Of a stretch of 18,461 nucleotides of DNA, positions 1 through 6,912 are shown piece after piece. Source of the DNA: Actinomycetes bacterium (GTDB lineage Bacteria > Actinomycetota > Actinomycetes > Actinomycetales > Actinomycetaceae); contig JAEWHO010000085.1 of NCBI GenBank assembly GCA_023387755.1, positions 1 to 18,461 of the forward strand, written 5' to 3'. Both the position numbers and the translations under genes were made by a program. The notes beneath the pieces are model-generated. The model ran no database searches, had not been told where the DNA came from, and saw only the letters and a list, made by a program, of their open reading frames with translations. The stretch's first letter is position 1; each line of letters opens with the position of its first letter.

Positions 1-456
1 GCGGTCATGCCACAGCGTCTGGCTGCTGAGAAGGGATATGACCAGGTCTGCTTCCTGGACGCGCGGACGGGTAAGAATATTGAGGAACTCGGCGGGATGA
101 ACGTGTTCGCGGTGCTGGACGACGGCAGTATCATCACTCCGCGCCTGACCGGCACCATCCTTCAGGGGGGAACTCGCGCCAGCATTCTGCGCCTGGCTGC
201 CGATCTTGGCCATCCGGTGCGAGAGGAAGATATCCCGCTCCAGCGTCTCGTTGACGGCGCGCGGAGCGGGGAGGTGAAGGAGCTATTCGCCTGCGGTACG
301 GCTGCGGTTATCTCAGCGATCGGTCGTTTTGCCTCCGATGATTTCGAGGTTGAATTCGAGCTGGGGGACGTCACTCAGAAGCTGTTCCACCAGCTCACTG
401 GAATCCAGACTGGGGTTGTAGAAGACCCGTACGGCTGGATGTACCGGATCGTCTAG
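1..456 (+). CDS. ilvE: Branched-chain amino acid aminotransferase, C-terminal part (5' end outside window)
   Basis: PLP-dependent fold-type IV transaminase of the cytoplasm. It interconverts valine, leucine and isoleucine with their 2-keto acids using glutamate/2-oxoglutarate, the last step of branched-chain amino acid synthesis. The open frame enters from base 1 (AVMPQRL...), so the ATG at 7 is internal and the N-terminal half, including the PLP lysine region, is missing. Visible family blocks are DQVCFLDA, EELGGMNVF (the classical signature of the family), the ITPRLTGTILQGGTR block, EVKELFACGTAAVISAIG, and the C-terminal GVVEDPYGWMYRIV. These match the usual C-terminal half in order and spacing, and the stop at 454-456 is at the normal end. 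A strong hairpin follows directly, so the transcript probably ends here. I see no sign of decay. Confidence 0.95.
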   Translation, partial: AVMPQRLAAEKGYDQVCFLDARTGKNIEELGGMNVFAVLDDGSIITPRLTGTILQGGTRASILRLAADLGHPVREEDIPLQRLVDGARSGEVKELFACGTAAVISAIGRFASDDFEVEFELGDVTQKLFHQLTGIQTGVVEDPYGWMYRIV

Positions 457-471
457 CGGTGAGAACCTGAC

Positions 472-507
472 TGACGCCCCTGGGAACGTGATTGCCCGGG
501 GGCGTCA
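472..507 (+). terminator. Hairpin downstream of ilvE, likely transcription terminator
   Basis: TGACGCCCC (472-480) pairs with GGGGCGTCA (499-507). The stem continues inward through a T-G wobble and GGG/CCC (482-484 with 495-497) around a 10-nt loop. This gives about 13 pairs, nearly all GC, starting 15 nt after the ilvE stop. There is no T-tract, which is common for actinobacterial hairpin terminators, so termination is inferred from stem strength and position. Confidence 0.6.
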
Positions 508-649
508 TCGCGTCTAGTCAGGCAGCAACGCGCATGATTTGGGACGTTACTGGGGGATTGGTCGCGTCCTCGCTCGGGCGGCTGGGGCGTTGAGTCGGGA
601 CTGGCTGCGGCCTCGTCCGGCCGGCTGCGTCGTCGTCGCCGTAGTGACC

Positions 650-661
650 TAAGATGGCCCT
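650..661 (+). promoter_or_regulatory. Candidate -10 element for a leaderless lplA transcript
   Basis: TAAGAT (650-655) matches 4 of 6 positions of TATAAT, including the first two and last bases. It ends 6 nt before the ATG at 662, which would put the transcription start on or next to the start codon. No Shine-Dalgarno sequence precedes the ATG and no clear -35 is visible. Leaderless starts are common in Actinobacteria; the site itself is weak evidence. Confidence 0.35.
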
Positions 662-1711
662 ATGCGTGGCGAATTCAAAGTGCGGGGCGGGAAACTAGCC
701 GCTGTGGACCTCGACGTGGAAGACCATAAACTCACGAACGTCTCAATTTCGGGAGATTTCTTCCTCGAACCGGACTCGGCCCTGGCGGACCTCAACGCAG
801 CCCTGACCGGGATGTCCGACCAAGCCACGGTGGCGGAACTGTGCGCTGCGATGGACGCTGCGCTGGGGGCTGAGGTGCAGATGATCGGCTTCAGCACTGA
901 AGCGGTTGCGATTGCGGTGCGTCGCGCACTCGGGCGAGCCACCAGCTGGCATGACCACACCTTCGAGGTGATCCACTCCGGCCCCATGCACCCGGCTATG
1001 CACGTGGCCCTCGATGAGGTGTTACCTGGGGAGGTAGCCGCTGGGCGGCGTGGACCCCTTATGCGGATATGGGAGTGGGATGCGCCGCTGGTCGTGATTG
1101 GTTCCTTCCAATCGGTGAAGAATGAGGTCGACGCCGAGGGGCTTGCTCGCCACAATATGATGGTGGTCCGCCGGATCTCTGGTGGTGGGGCCATGTTCAT
1201 GGAACCGGGTAACTGTATTACCTTCTCGTTGGTGGTACCGCTCTCGCTGGTTGAAGGGCTGAGCTTTGAACGCTCCTATGCCTTCCTGGACGAGTGGGTG
1301 CTCGGAGCACTACAAGAACTCGGGATAAATGCCCGCTATGTGCCGCTGAACGATATTGCCTCTGATGCCGGCAAAATTGGGGGAGCAGCACAGAAACGCT
1401 TTGCCTCGGGCGTCGTCCTCCACCACGTGACCATGGCCTATGACATTGATGCCACCAAGATGATGGAGGTACTGCGTATCGGGCGGGAGAAGCTCTCCGA
1501 TAAAGGCACCACATCAGCTCAAAAGCGGGTTGACCCTATGCGCTCTCAAACGGGGCTAGCACGCGAGGCCATAATTGAGTCTTTCCTGGACTACTTTGAG
1601 CGCAGCTACACTACCGTGCGGTCGGACTATCGGCCGGAGGAGTTAGCGCGGGCCCGGGAGCTGATGGAAAAGAAGTTTCTCAGTGAGGAGTGGACCAACC
1701 GTATCCCGTAA
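662..1711 (+). CDS. lplA: Lipoate-protein ligase with N-terminal accessory domain
   Basis: Predicted to activate lipoate with ATP and attach it to the lysine of lipoyl domains (pyruvate/2-oxoglutarate dehydrogenase E2, GcvH) in the cytoplasm. Residues about 1-95 (RGEFKVRGGKLAAVDLDV, then SISGDFFLEP) resemble the small accessory domain that lies at the C terminus of E. coli LplA or is a separate protein (LplB) in archaea. Residues about 105-345 are the BPL/LplA/LipB catalytic domain, with the R170-R171 and SGGG (173-176) nucleotide/lipoate loop and the GKIGG motif whose Lys238 matches the conserved catalytic-site lysine. So the domain order is reversed relative to E. coli LplA. The start is chosen because the accessory domain begins almost at residue 1; an upstream TAAGAT suggests a leaderless message. 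It stands alone between ilvE and the transporter locus. Alternative: an octanoyltransferase of the same superfamily (LipM-like), less likely given the accessory domain. Confidence 0.85.
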   Translation: MRGEFKVRGGKLAAVDLDVEDHKLTNVSISGDFFLEPDSALADLNAALTGMSDQATVAELCAAMDAALGAEVQMIGFSTEAVAIAVRRALGRATSWHDHTFEVIHSGPMHPAMHVALDEVLPGEVAAGRRGPLMRIWEWDAPLVVIGSFQSVKNEVDAEGLARHNMMVVRRISGGGAMFMEPGNCITFSLVVPLSLVEGLSFERSYAFLDEWVLGALQELGINARYVPLNDIASDAGKIGGAAQKRFASGVVLHHVTMAYDIDATKMMEVLRIGREKLSDKGTTSAQKRVDPMRSQTGLAREAIIESFLDYFERSYTTVRSDYRPEELARARELMEKKFLSEEWTNRIP

Positions 1712-1780
1712 CCCGTACTTCTAGCGCCGTGGGGCACCTCAGCAGTGCATTCTGTAGAGGTCAGGTGGCTCACAATAGCG

Positions 1781-1805
1781 CCAGTTGAGAATAATACTCA
1801 ATTGG
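1781..1805. promoter_or_regulatory. 25-bp palindrome, candidate Fur/Zur-family operator of the metal-transport operon
   Basis: Arms CCAGTTGAG (1781-1789) and CTCAATTGG (1797-1805) are reverse complements at 8 of 9 positions around AATAATA. The core TGAGAATAATACTCA (1786-1800) has the 7-1-7 form of Fur-family boxes (Fur, Zur, PerR), with 6 of 7 half-site positions symmetric. A -10-like AATAAT (1790-1795, 5 of 6 to TATAAT) lies inside it, so bound protein would block the promoter. It is 93 nt before the start of the first anchored-repeat gene. The link to a metal regulator is inference from form and context; no regulator gene is in the window. Confidence 0.55.
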
Positions 1806-1897
1806 ATTAGTCTCAGTGCTGAACCCCGTGAGTTGGGGTATACGCAGTCTGACCTACGGCTGTTTTGGCCCTGGGTCATCATGACAAGGAGTGCACG

Positions 1898-3625
1898 ATG
1901 GTTACCTCAACTGGTAAGCGCCTGGGGGCAGCACTGGGGCTCCTAGCCCTGGCAGTATCGGGGCTTATCCCAGCTGCCCACGCGGATGCGCCACAGATTC
2001 TGGATAAGGGGCATGTAGATGCCTTCAACGTGGTGGCGAAAGGTGATGGCCTCGAACTGAATCTCAAAGAAGATGTGACGGGCTCACATGTGCAGCGCGC
2101 ACCCGAATCAGTCATCCTGAAGGTTAATAAAGAAGCGCTTAGCGATATTCCCGCGCAATTCCCGGGCTCCCCGCGTGGTTATCTACTTCCGATGACGCAG
2201 GTGGACCATCTTCTGTGGCCCGGTTGGGATACCCTCGGAGTGCAAACTCAGGGCTCCGGTTTTAGCGCCATTGATATGATCATGATGAAAGTGGAGGGGC
2301 CAGGGAAGGTTTATATCTTCCAGTCCGACTTCTCCGGGCCTGTCTCTCGCCTAAAAGATAAGAGCTATGAGTTAAAGACCGGTGCGGTGATTAACCAGGA
2401 TTACCCTGCCCATACCCACGTGAACTGGGTCTTTACTGAGGCCGGTACCTACACTTTCCAGGTGCAGGCGAGTGGCATGAACAGTAAGACCAAGAAGCTC
2501 GTAAAGTCCAATGTGGGTACCTACACCTTCCAGGTTGGAGATCCTAAACCCGCTCCCAAACCCGAGCCGACCCAACCCCCCACGACTCCGCCTCCGGGTG
2601 GGGAAAACCCGGAGCCGCCCAGCAAACCTGAGCCCACCAGCAAGCCCGAGCCCACCAGCAAGCCCGAGCCAACTGACAAGCCCGAGCCAACTGACAAGCC
2701 CGAGCCGACGCAGCCAGCACCCACCGGTGAGCCTGCCCCGGTGCAGCCCGCACCCACCGGTGAGCCTGCCCCGGCGCAGCCGTCCACGGAACAGTGCATC
2801 CCCACCAAGGTGACGCGCACGGTCAATTCCGCAGCTAATGTGGCCGTTGAAGGTCATTTTGATCTCGGTGCGCAGCTCGTAGGCGGCCAGTTACAGTCCT
2901 CTCTTAAAGATGATCGTCGGCAGCCAGCGTCGTGGGTGAATCCCTCATCGGTCGTGTTCCATTTGTCAGACGCTGCTAAGACAACCGCTCCTGCGGACTT
3001 CGGTTTCGTTGCTGCCCCCGGTAGTACAGTGTGGGCGATTGGTTCGGTGCAACGCCCCGGTATTCCGTGGCTGGGCCAGAATACTCAGCATCCCAGTATC
3101 GTCAATGGCACCACCGGTCCGGTTACGTGGCGGCTAGTGTCAGTCAAAGGGCCCGGGAAGATGGCTGTTTTCAACGCCGGCAGCTTCGGGTCAGGAGTAG
3201 GCCAGCGCGTATTTGACAACGTTGGAGGCCCCACCAGCTACCAGATCCCGGCCAACACCCATTCACACCCCAACTGGGTCTTCACCCAGCCGGGTGCTTA
3301 CCACGTCACCATTGAACAAACTGCAACGACGAAGGCAGGCGCGAAAGTTAGTTCAACAACGGTGCTGCACTTCGCTGTAGGCGTGGATCCGAAAACCGCT
3401 GCCGCGGCCACGACCGTGGAAGAGTGGGTAGGGAAGACTCCCTCAGGGAAGGACTGCGTACTCAGCGCCGAACAAATTGCCAAACTGCCCAAGGGCGCGA
3501 AGATTGGAGGCGCGAACGCCAATATGCCGACCACCGGCGCAGAGAATCAGGAACTCACCTTAGCGGCGGTTGTTCTCCTGCTTGCTGGTTGCACGATACT
3601 GATGGTACGGCGGCGTTTTGCCTAA
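1898..3625 (+). CDS. Sortase-anchored surface protein with two actinobacterial wall-repeat domains (transporter-associated)
   Basis: Start: ATG 1898 with AAGGAG at 1886-1891 and a 6-nt spacer; a TTG 33 nt upstream is open but would spoil the signal peptide. The 575-aa protein has a Sec signal peptide (cleavage near AHA-29). Repeat domain 1 spans about residues 30-205 (GHVDAFN, LLWPGWDT, HTHVNWVF with H172 and H174). A Pro/Glu/Thr-rich stalk with tandem repeats follows (242-293 most regular). Repeat domain 2 spans about 310-500 (GHFDLGAQLVGGQL, IPWLGQNTQ, HSHPNWVF with H455 and H457). The end is a sorting signal, MPTTG (543-547), then a hydrophobic stretch and RRRFA. The domain is the actinobacterial surface-anchored repeat (TIGR03769 type) found only near a dedicated ABC transporter. 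It is therefore probably the outermost capture or display component, covalently fixed to peptidoglycan by a sortase encoded elsewhere. It overlaps the next gene by 8 nt. The cargo is not known. Confidence 0.85.
   Translation: MVTSTGKRLGAALGLLALAVSGLIPAAHADAPQILDKGHVDAFNVVAKGDGLELNLKEDVTGSHVQRAPESVILKVNKEALSDIPAQFPGSPRGYLLPMTQVDHLLWPGWDTLGVQTQGSGFSAIDMIMMKVEGPGKVYIFQSDFSGPVSRLKDKSYELKTGAVINQDYPAHTHVNWVFTEAGTYTFQVQASGMNSKTKKLVKSNVGTYTFQVGDPKPAPKPEPTQPPTTPPPGGENPEPPSKPEPTSKPEPTSKPEPTDKPEPTDKPEPTQPAPTGEPAPVQPAPTGEPAPAQPSTEQCIPTKVTRTVNSAANVAVEGHFDLGAQLVGGQLQSSLKDDRRQPASWVNPSSVVFHLSDAAKTTAPADFGFVAAPGSTVWAIGSVQRPGIPWLGQNTQHPSIVNGTTGPVTWRLVSVKGPGKMAVFNAGSFGSGVGQRVFDNVGGPTSYQIPANTHSHPNWVFTQPGAYHVTIEQTATTKAGAKVSSTTVLHFAVGVDPKTAAAATTVEEWVGKTPSGKDCVLSAEQIAKLPKGAKIGGANANMPTTGAENQELTLAAVVLLLAGCTILMVRRRFA
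2621..2776 (+). repeat. Tandem repeats encoding the surface-protein stalk (5 x 18 bp, 2 x 33 bp)
   Basis: Five 18-bp units (2621-2638, 2639-2656, 2657-2674, 2675-2692, 2693-2710) encode (S/D)KPEPT. They differ at few positions, mainly AGC/GAC in the first codon and the last codons. Two 33-bp units (2711-2743 and 2744-2776) encode QPAPTGEPAPV/A and differ at only three bases. All are in frame, within the Pro-rich linker between the two wall-repeat domains. Such arrays expand and contract by slippage, so stalk length is expected to vary between strains. Confidence 0.9.
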
Positions 3626-5180
3626 ACGTATCCATCGTCTCATGGCCGTTAGTGCCGCCTGGCTCCTGCTGTTAGCAGGGTGCCAGGCGGCACCGCCGGT
3701 ATCGTCGAATGCTCCCCTCAAGGTGGTAACGACCACCGGGATCCTGCGTGATCTAGTAGAACAAGTGGGAGGCGATCGAGTTGAGGTGAGCTCTCTCGTT
3801 CCCGACGGCGCGGACCCACACTCCTATGAACCGAGTCTGCGCTCAGTACGCAGCGTGGTCTACGCCGACGCCGCCTTTTCCAACTACCTCATGTTGGAGC
3901 AGCACTCCATCATTCGCCTGCTGGACTCAAACCTGCGCCCGGGCGTACCCAATGTGTCCCTGGCGGAAGCGGCCGTGAAGTATGCGGCCGAAGTGATCCC
4001 GCTGGTCGAACACGTCTCGCTGGATACCATCTGGCTGGGGATGCGCGTGCGCGGCACGGGCGCTGAAAACGGGGCCACTCGCACCAGCCAGGTGCGTATT
4101 AAAGCCACCGACGCGCGCGGACCGGGGGACGTGTACGCCTATCTCACCGAGACCTTCGGCAAACCCCGAATCTATATCAATTCTTCCGATGGTTTTGATG
4201 CCGGCGACGGCTACGCCGAGGACACTGCCGAACTTCCCGCCGACGCTCATACTCATATGTCGTGGGTCTTTACCAAACCCGGCATCTACGAGCTAGATCT
4301 AGCAAGCGAATTGATCGTCAAGCCTGGGAAGCGGCCCATCCCCACTGGGAAAGGGACAGCCGTATTCGCCGTCGGGGTGGACCCACATACGGTGCCGGGC
4401 CGGGAAAACGCCACCGTCCTCGACGCCGGCCATGCCGACCTTACCGCCGATATTGATTCGGGCACCATGTACGTCTTCGCTGATGAAACCGGTGGCGGAG
4501 AATTGACCCAGCGGCAAGTCTCCCTCGACGACGCCGTGATTTCGGTGCCGGCTAAAGCCCTCACCGAAATCCCCGGTGGCCCTCATTTCCGCTTCCTCGG
4601 TGAGGCCGGGGAACAGGTCTATCAGTTACCTCAGGCGGTCCTGGGGGCGCATGTGCATGGTGAGATTGACCCGCATCTGTGGCATGACGTACGCAATGTG
4701 AAAGCCTATGTGCAAGTCATCCGGGACACCCTCACTCAGGCGGACCCAGCCGGTCGTGCCACCTACGCCGAGAACACTCGCCACTACCTGGCTGAACTTG
4801 ACGATCTCGACGGCTATATGACGCAAACTGTGGCCGACCTTCCACCCCAGCGGCGGCACCTCATCACCACCCACGATGCTTTCGGGTACCTGGCCAAAGC
4901 GTACGGGCTCAAAATCGCTGGTTTTGTGAGCCCCAACCCGGCGGTAGAGCCCTCGATCGCGCAGCGGCGCCGCCTGGCAGAGACGATTGAAACCCTGCAC
5001 GTTCCGGCCGTATTCCTGGAAGAAGGCCTCATCGCCGAATCCTCAGTGCTGGTGCAGGCAGCGGAGGAAGCCGGGGTGCGGGTCTGCCCGATAATGTCTG
5101 ATATTTTCACCAAGAACGTCCACACGTACGTCGATTTAATGAAGTTCAACGCCGAGTCCCTTAAGGAATGTTTATCGTGA
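3618..5180 (+). CDS. Metal ABC transporter substrate-binding lipoprotein with inserted wall-repeat domain
   Basis: A cluster A-I (TroA/ZnuA/PsaA) metal-binding protein, 520 aa against the usual ~300. The TTG start at 3618, 8 nt inside the previous gene, gives a full lipoprotein signal (KRxxR n-region, LLAGC, acylated Cys22); the ATG at 3642 would lack the positive charges. The TroA N-lobe covers about 34-126 and the C-lobe about 345-520. Expected metal ligands are H68 (DPHSYEPS), H353 (DPHLWHD), H419 (TTHDAFGYL) and D495 (MSDIF). His rather than Glu at the third position is the TroA/ZnuA pattern, not PsaA. Residues about 127-344 are an insertion made of the same surface repeat as the flanking genes, but with its C-terminal half (TIWLGM at 137-142, HTHMSWVF with H211/H213) before its N-terminal half (AGHADL at 270, VYQLPQ at 334-339). 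This family is known as the anchored-repeat transporter substrate-binding protein. Metal import is inferred; zinc or manganese is most likely. Confidence 0.88.
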   Translation: MPKRIHRLMAVSAAWLLLLAGCQAAPPVSSNAPLKVVTTTGILRDLVEQVGGDRVEVSSLVPDGADPHSYEPSLRSVRSVVYADAAFSNYLMLEQHSIIRLLDSNLRPGVPNVSLAEAAVKYAAEVIPLVEHVSLDTIWLGMRVRGTGAENGATRTSQVRIKATDARGPGDVYAYLTETFGKPRIYINSSDGFDAGDGYAEDTAELPADAHTHMSWVFTKPGIYELDLASELIVKPGKRPIPTGKGTAVFAVGVDPHTVPGRENATVLDAGHADLTADIDSGTMYVFADETGGGELTQRQVSLDDAVISVPAKALTEIPGGPHFRFLGEAGEQVYQLPQAVLGAHVHGEIDPHLWHDVRNVKAYVQVIRDTLTQADPAGRATYAENTRHYLAELDDLDGYMTQTVADLPPQRRHLITTHDAFGYLAKAYGLKIAGFVSPNPAVEPSIAQRRRLAETIETLHVPAVFLEEGLIAESSVLVQAAEEAGVRVCPIMSDIFTKNVHTYVDLMKFNAESLKECLS

Positions 5181-6151
5181 AAATGCGCCTCTACTCCCTT
5201 CTCGCCACCGCCGCGGTCGCGTGCACCGGGATGATCTCCGGCACAGCAGCGTCAGCCGCTCCCGCTCCCAGCGACGATCCCGCCTTGCAGCAGACGGTAG
5301 CGGCCGATGAGGAAATTGGGCACGGCCCCACCGAGATCACGCAGGGGCACGTCGATATGGGACCGAAGATGGTTGACGGACAATTCTCGGTACTCGTGCG
5401 CGACGATTCGGTATCCCCGCCGGTATGGCGGGACCCGAATGAGGTAGTGCTGCGGGTAAGTGATGCCGCCAAGACGACGCTGCCGGAAGGGGACCGTTAC
5501 AGCTTTCTCGGAGCTACAGCGGGAACCGAAATGTACGTGGTGCCACAGACCCAGAATCAAGACGTAGTGTGGCTGGGGTGGAATACCCAGGATCCAGAGA
5601 TCACGCAGCTACTCGACCGCGGCGTGACCATGACCTATCGCGGGCATACTGGCCCAGGCACCTTCCACCTGTTCTTGGAATCGGGCACCTTCGATGTGCC
5701 GCCGGAGGTGCTGTGGGATAGCACCGCCGCAGCCAGCCAGGAGTTTTGGGTGGACGTCAACACCCACACGCATGCGAACTGGGTGTTTTCCGAACCCGGT
5801 ATCCACCTGGTGGATGTGACGGTGAAAGGTAAGACCGTCAATGGAGACGAGGTGAGCGCGGATACGGTTTTGCGTTTCGCTGTCGGTGCTGCGGTCACCA
5901 CCGAGGAAGCCCTCGCTGCTACCTCCAATGCCACGACTTCGGCTGCTGCTACAACAGCGGAGAGCGCGGCCCCCGCAGCCCCTAGCGCGACGGCCGCACA
6001 GACCGAGAATCGTGCCCCCTATACCGCGATCATGTGGGTGGTTGTGGCTGTGGTTGCCATCGTCGTCATCGGCTTGATCGTGGGGCTGATGTCCCGCCGG
6101 TCAGCCCGATTACGCGCCCAAGCGCACGCAGAAGCTGAGGAGAAAGAATGA
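5177..6151 (+). CDS. Membrane-anchored single wall-repeat protein of the ABC transporter locus
   Basis: The start is GTG 5177, overlapping the previous stop as GTGA, with AAGGA at 5163-5167 (9-nt spacer). The ATG at 5168 has no room for a ribosome site. The 324-aa protein has a signal peptide (residues 1 to about 27, ASA-A; a cysteine at 16 in AVAC makes a lipoprotein just possible). One complete repeat domain covers about 40-240 in the normal order: GHVDMGPKMVDGQF, YSFLGATAGTEMYVVPQTQ, VVWLGWNTQ, and HTHANWVF with H197 and H199. An Ala/Thr-rich linker follows, then a transmembrane helix (about 285-305) and a basic cytoplasmic tail. There is no LPXTG-like motif, so unlike the first surface protein it stays in the membrane. 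It could pass cargo from the wall protein to the lipoprotein or scaffold the complex. It overlaps the ATPase gene by 4 nt. Confidence 0.85.
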   Translation: MKMRLYSLLATAAVACTGMISGTAASAAPAPSDDPALQQTVAADEEIGHGPTEITQGHVDMGPKMVDGQFSVLVRDDSVSPPVWRDPNEVVLRVSDAAKTTLPEGDRYSFLGATAGTEMYVVPQTQNQDVVWLGWNTQDPEITQLLDRGVTMTYRGHTGPGTFHLFLESGTFDVPPEVLWDSTAAASQEFWVDVNTHTHANWVFSEPGIHLVDVTVKGKTVNGDEVSADTVLRFAVGAAVTTEEALAATSNATTSAAATTAESAAPAAPSATAAQTENRAPYTAIMWVVVAVVAIVVIGLIVGLMSRRSARLRAQAHAEAEEKE

Positions 6152-6912
6152 ACAAAACAGCGTTACGTCTACGCGACGTAGCGGTTGACCTCGGCGGCCG
6201 CCCGGTTCTGCGGGATGTCAATCTAGACGTATCCGGCGGCCGCCTCCTCGCCGTCGTCGGACCCAATGGGGCGGGGAAAACCACTCTCCTGCGCGCCATC
6301 CTGGGGCTCATCCCCGCCCAGGGGGAGATTACCGTGCCGGTAGCGCAGGGCAAGCGGATGCGGGATGTGGCCGGGTATGTGCCCCAGCGGCACGACGTCG
6401 CTTGGGATTACCCCATCAGCGTGGAAAATATGGTGATGACCGGCCGCACTACCCAGCTCGGCTGGTTCCGCCACCCCAAACTCGCCGACCACCGGGCTGT
6501 CGCGGCGGCACTCAAACGCGTCCAGATGCAGGATCTGGCCACCCGGCCGGTAGGGGAATTGTCCGGGGGCCAGCGCCAACGGGTACTGATCGCGCGGGCA
6601 CTAAGCACCGCGCCGAGTCTGCTCCTGCTCGATGAGCCCTTCACTGGGCTAGATATGCCAACCCAGGAACTCCTCACCGAACTGTTCCGCACGCTGGCCG
6701 ATGAGGGGACGACCATTATGATGACCACCCACGACCTACCCGCCGCCATGGCCACCTGCGACGATATCGCAATGGTTAGCGGCACTATCGTGGCCCAGGG
6801 CAGCCCGGCCGAACTGCGCGATCCGGAGCTGTGGATGTCCACCTTCCAGGTATCCGAACGCTCCCCACTGCTGGCTTCCCTCGGGATCGCCCCGCAGGAG
6901 GTGCCATGCTAA
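6148..6912 (+). CDS. ABC transporter ATP-binding protein (anchored-repeat metal transporter)
   Basis: Cytoplasmic ATPase driving the permease encoded next. The 254-aa length is normal for the ZnuC/MntB class. Visible motifs are Walker A GPNGAGKTT (38-46), a Q-loop region VPQRHDVAW, the signature LSGGQRQR (138-145), Walker B LLLLDEPFTGLD (D162, E163) and the H-loop His195 in MMTTHDLP. The start ATG 6148 overlaps the previous stop as ATGA, so translation is coupled to the membrane repeat protein. All catalytic residues are present. The family match is certain; substrate specificity comes from the neighbours (a TroA-type lipoprotein and an ABC-3 permease), not from this protein. Confidence 0.95.
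   Translation: MNKTALRLRDVAVDLGGRPVLRDVNLDVSGGRLLAVVGPNGAGKTTLLRAILGLIPAQGEITVPVAQGKRMRDVAGYVPQRHDVAWDYPISVENMVMTGRTTQLGWFRHPKLADHRAVAAALKRVQMQDLATRPVGELSGGQRQRVLIARALSTAPSLLLLDEPFTGLDMPTQELLTELFRTLADEGTTIMMTTHDLPAAMATCDDIAMVSGTIVAQGSPAELRDPELWMSTFQVSERSPLLASLGIAPQEVPC

Noticed and set aside
649..1200. Minus-strand ORF opposite lplA
   Set aside because: Shadow frame, rich in Ser/Arg/Thr and without family features, opposite a clear gene.
1839..1844. TATACG as the main -10 of the transporter operon
   Set aside because: No -35 at suitable distance; kept only as an alternative to the AATAAT inside the palindrome.
1865..1897. Upstream TTG start for the surface protein
   Set aside because: It would add 11 residues before the signal peptide; the ATG at 1898 has AAGGAG at ideal distance.
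2621..2710. CRISPR-like regular repeats
   Set aside because: Units are contiguous 18-bp codon repeats with no spacers and lie in frame in a gene.
2372..2857. Long minus-strand ORFs (also 2521-2826) opposite the surface protein stalk
   Set aside because: They arise because the Pro/Glu-rich repeat has no stops on the other strand. The translation is a low-complexity Gly/Leu/Arg or Gly/Ser/Val repeat with no start context.
6831..6905. Longer permease N terminus
   Set aside because: It overlaps the ATPase by 82 nt, adds a non-membrane segment, and ATG 6906 has its own AGGAGG.
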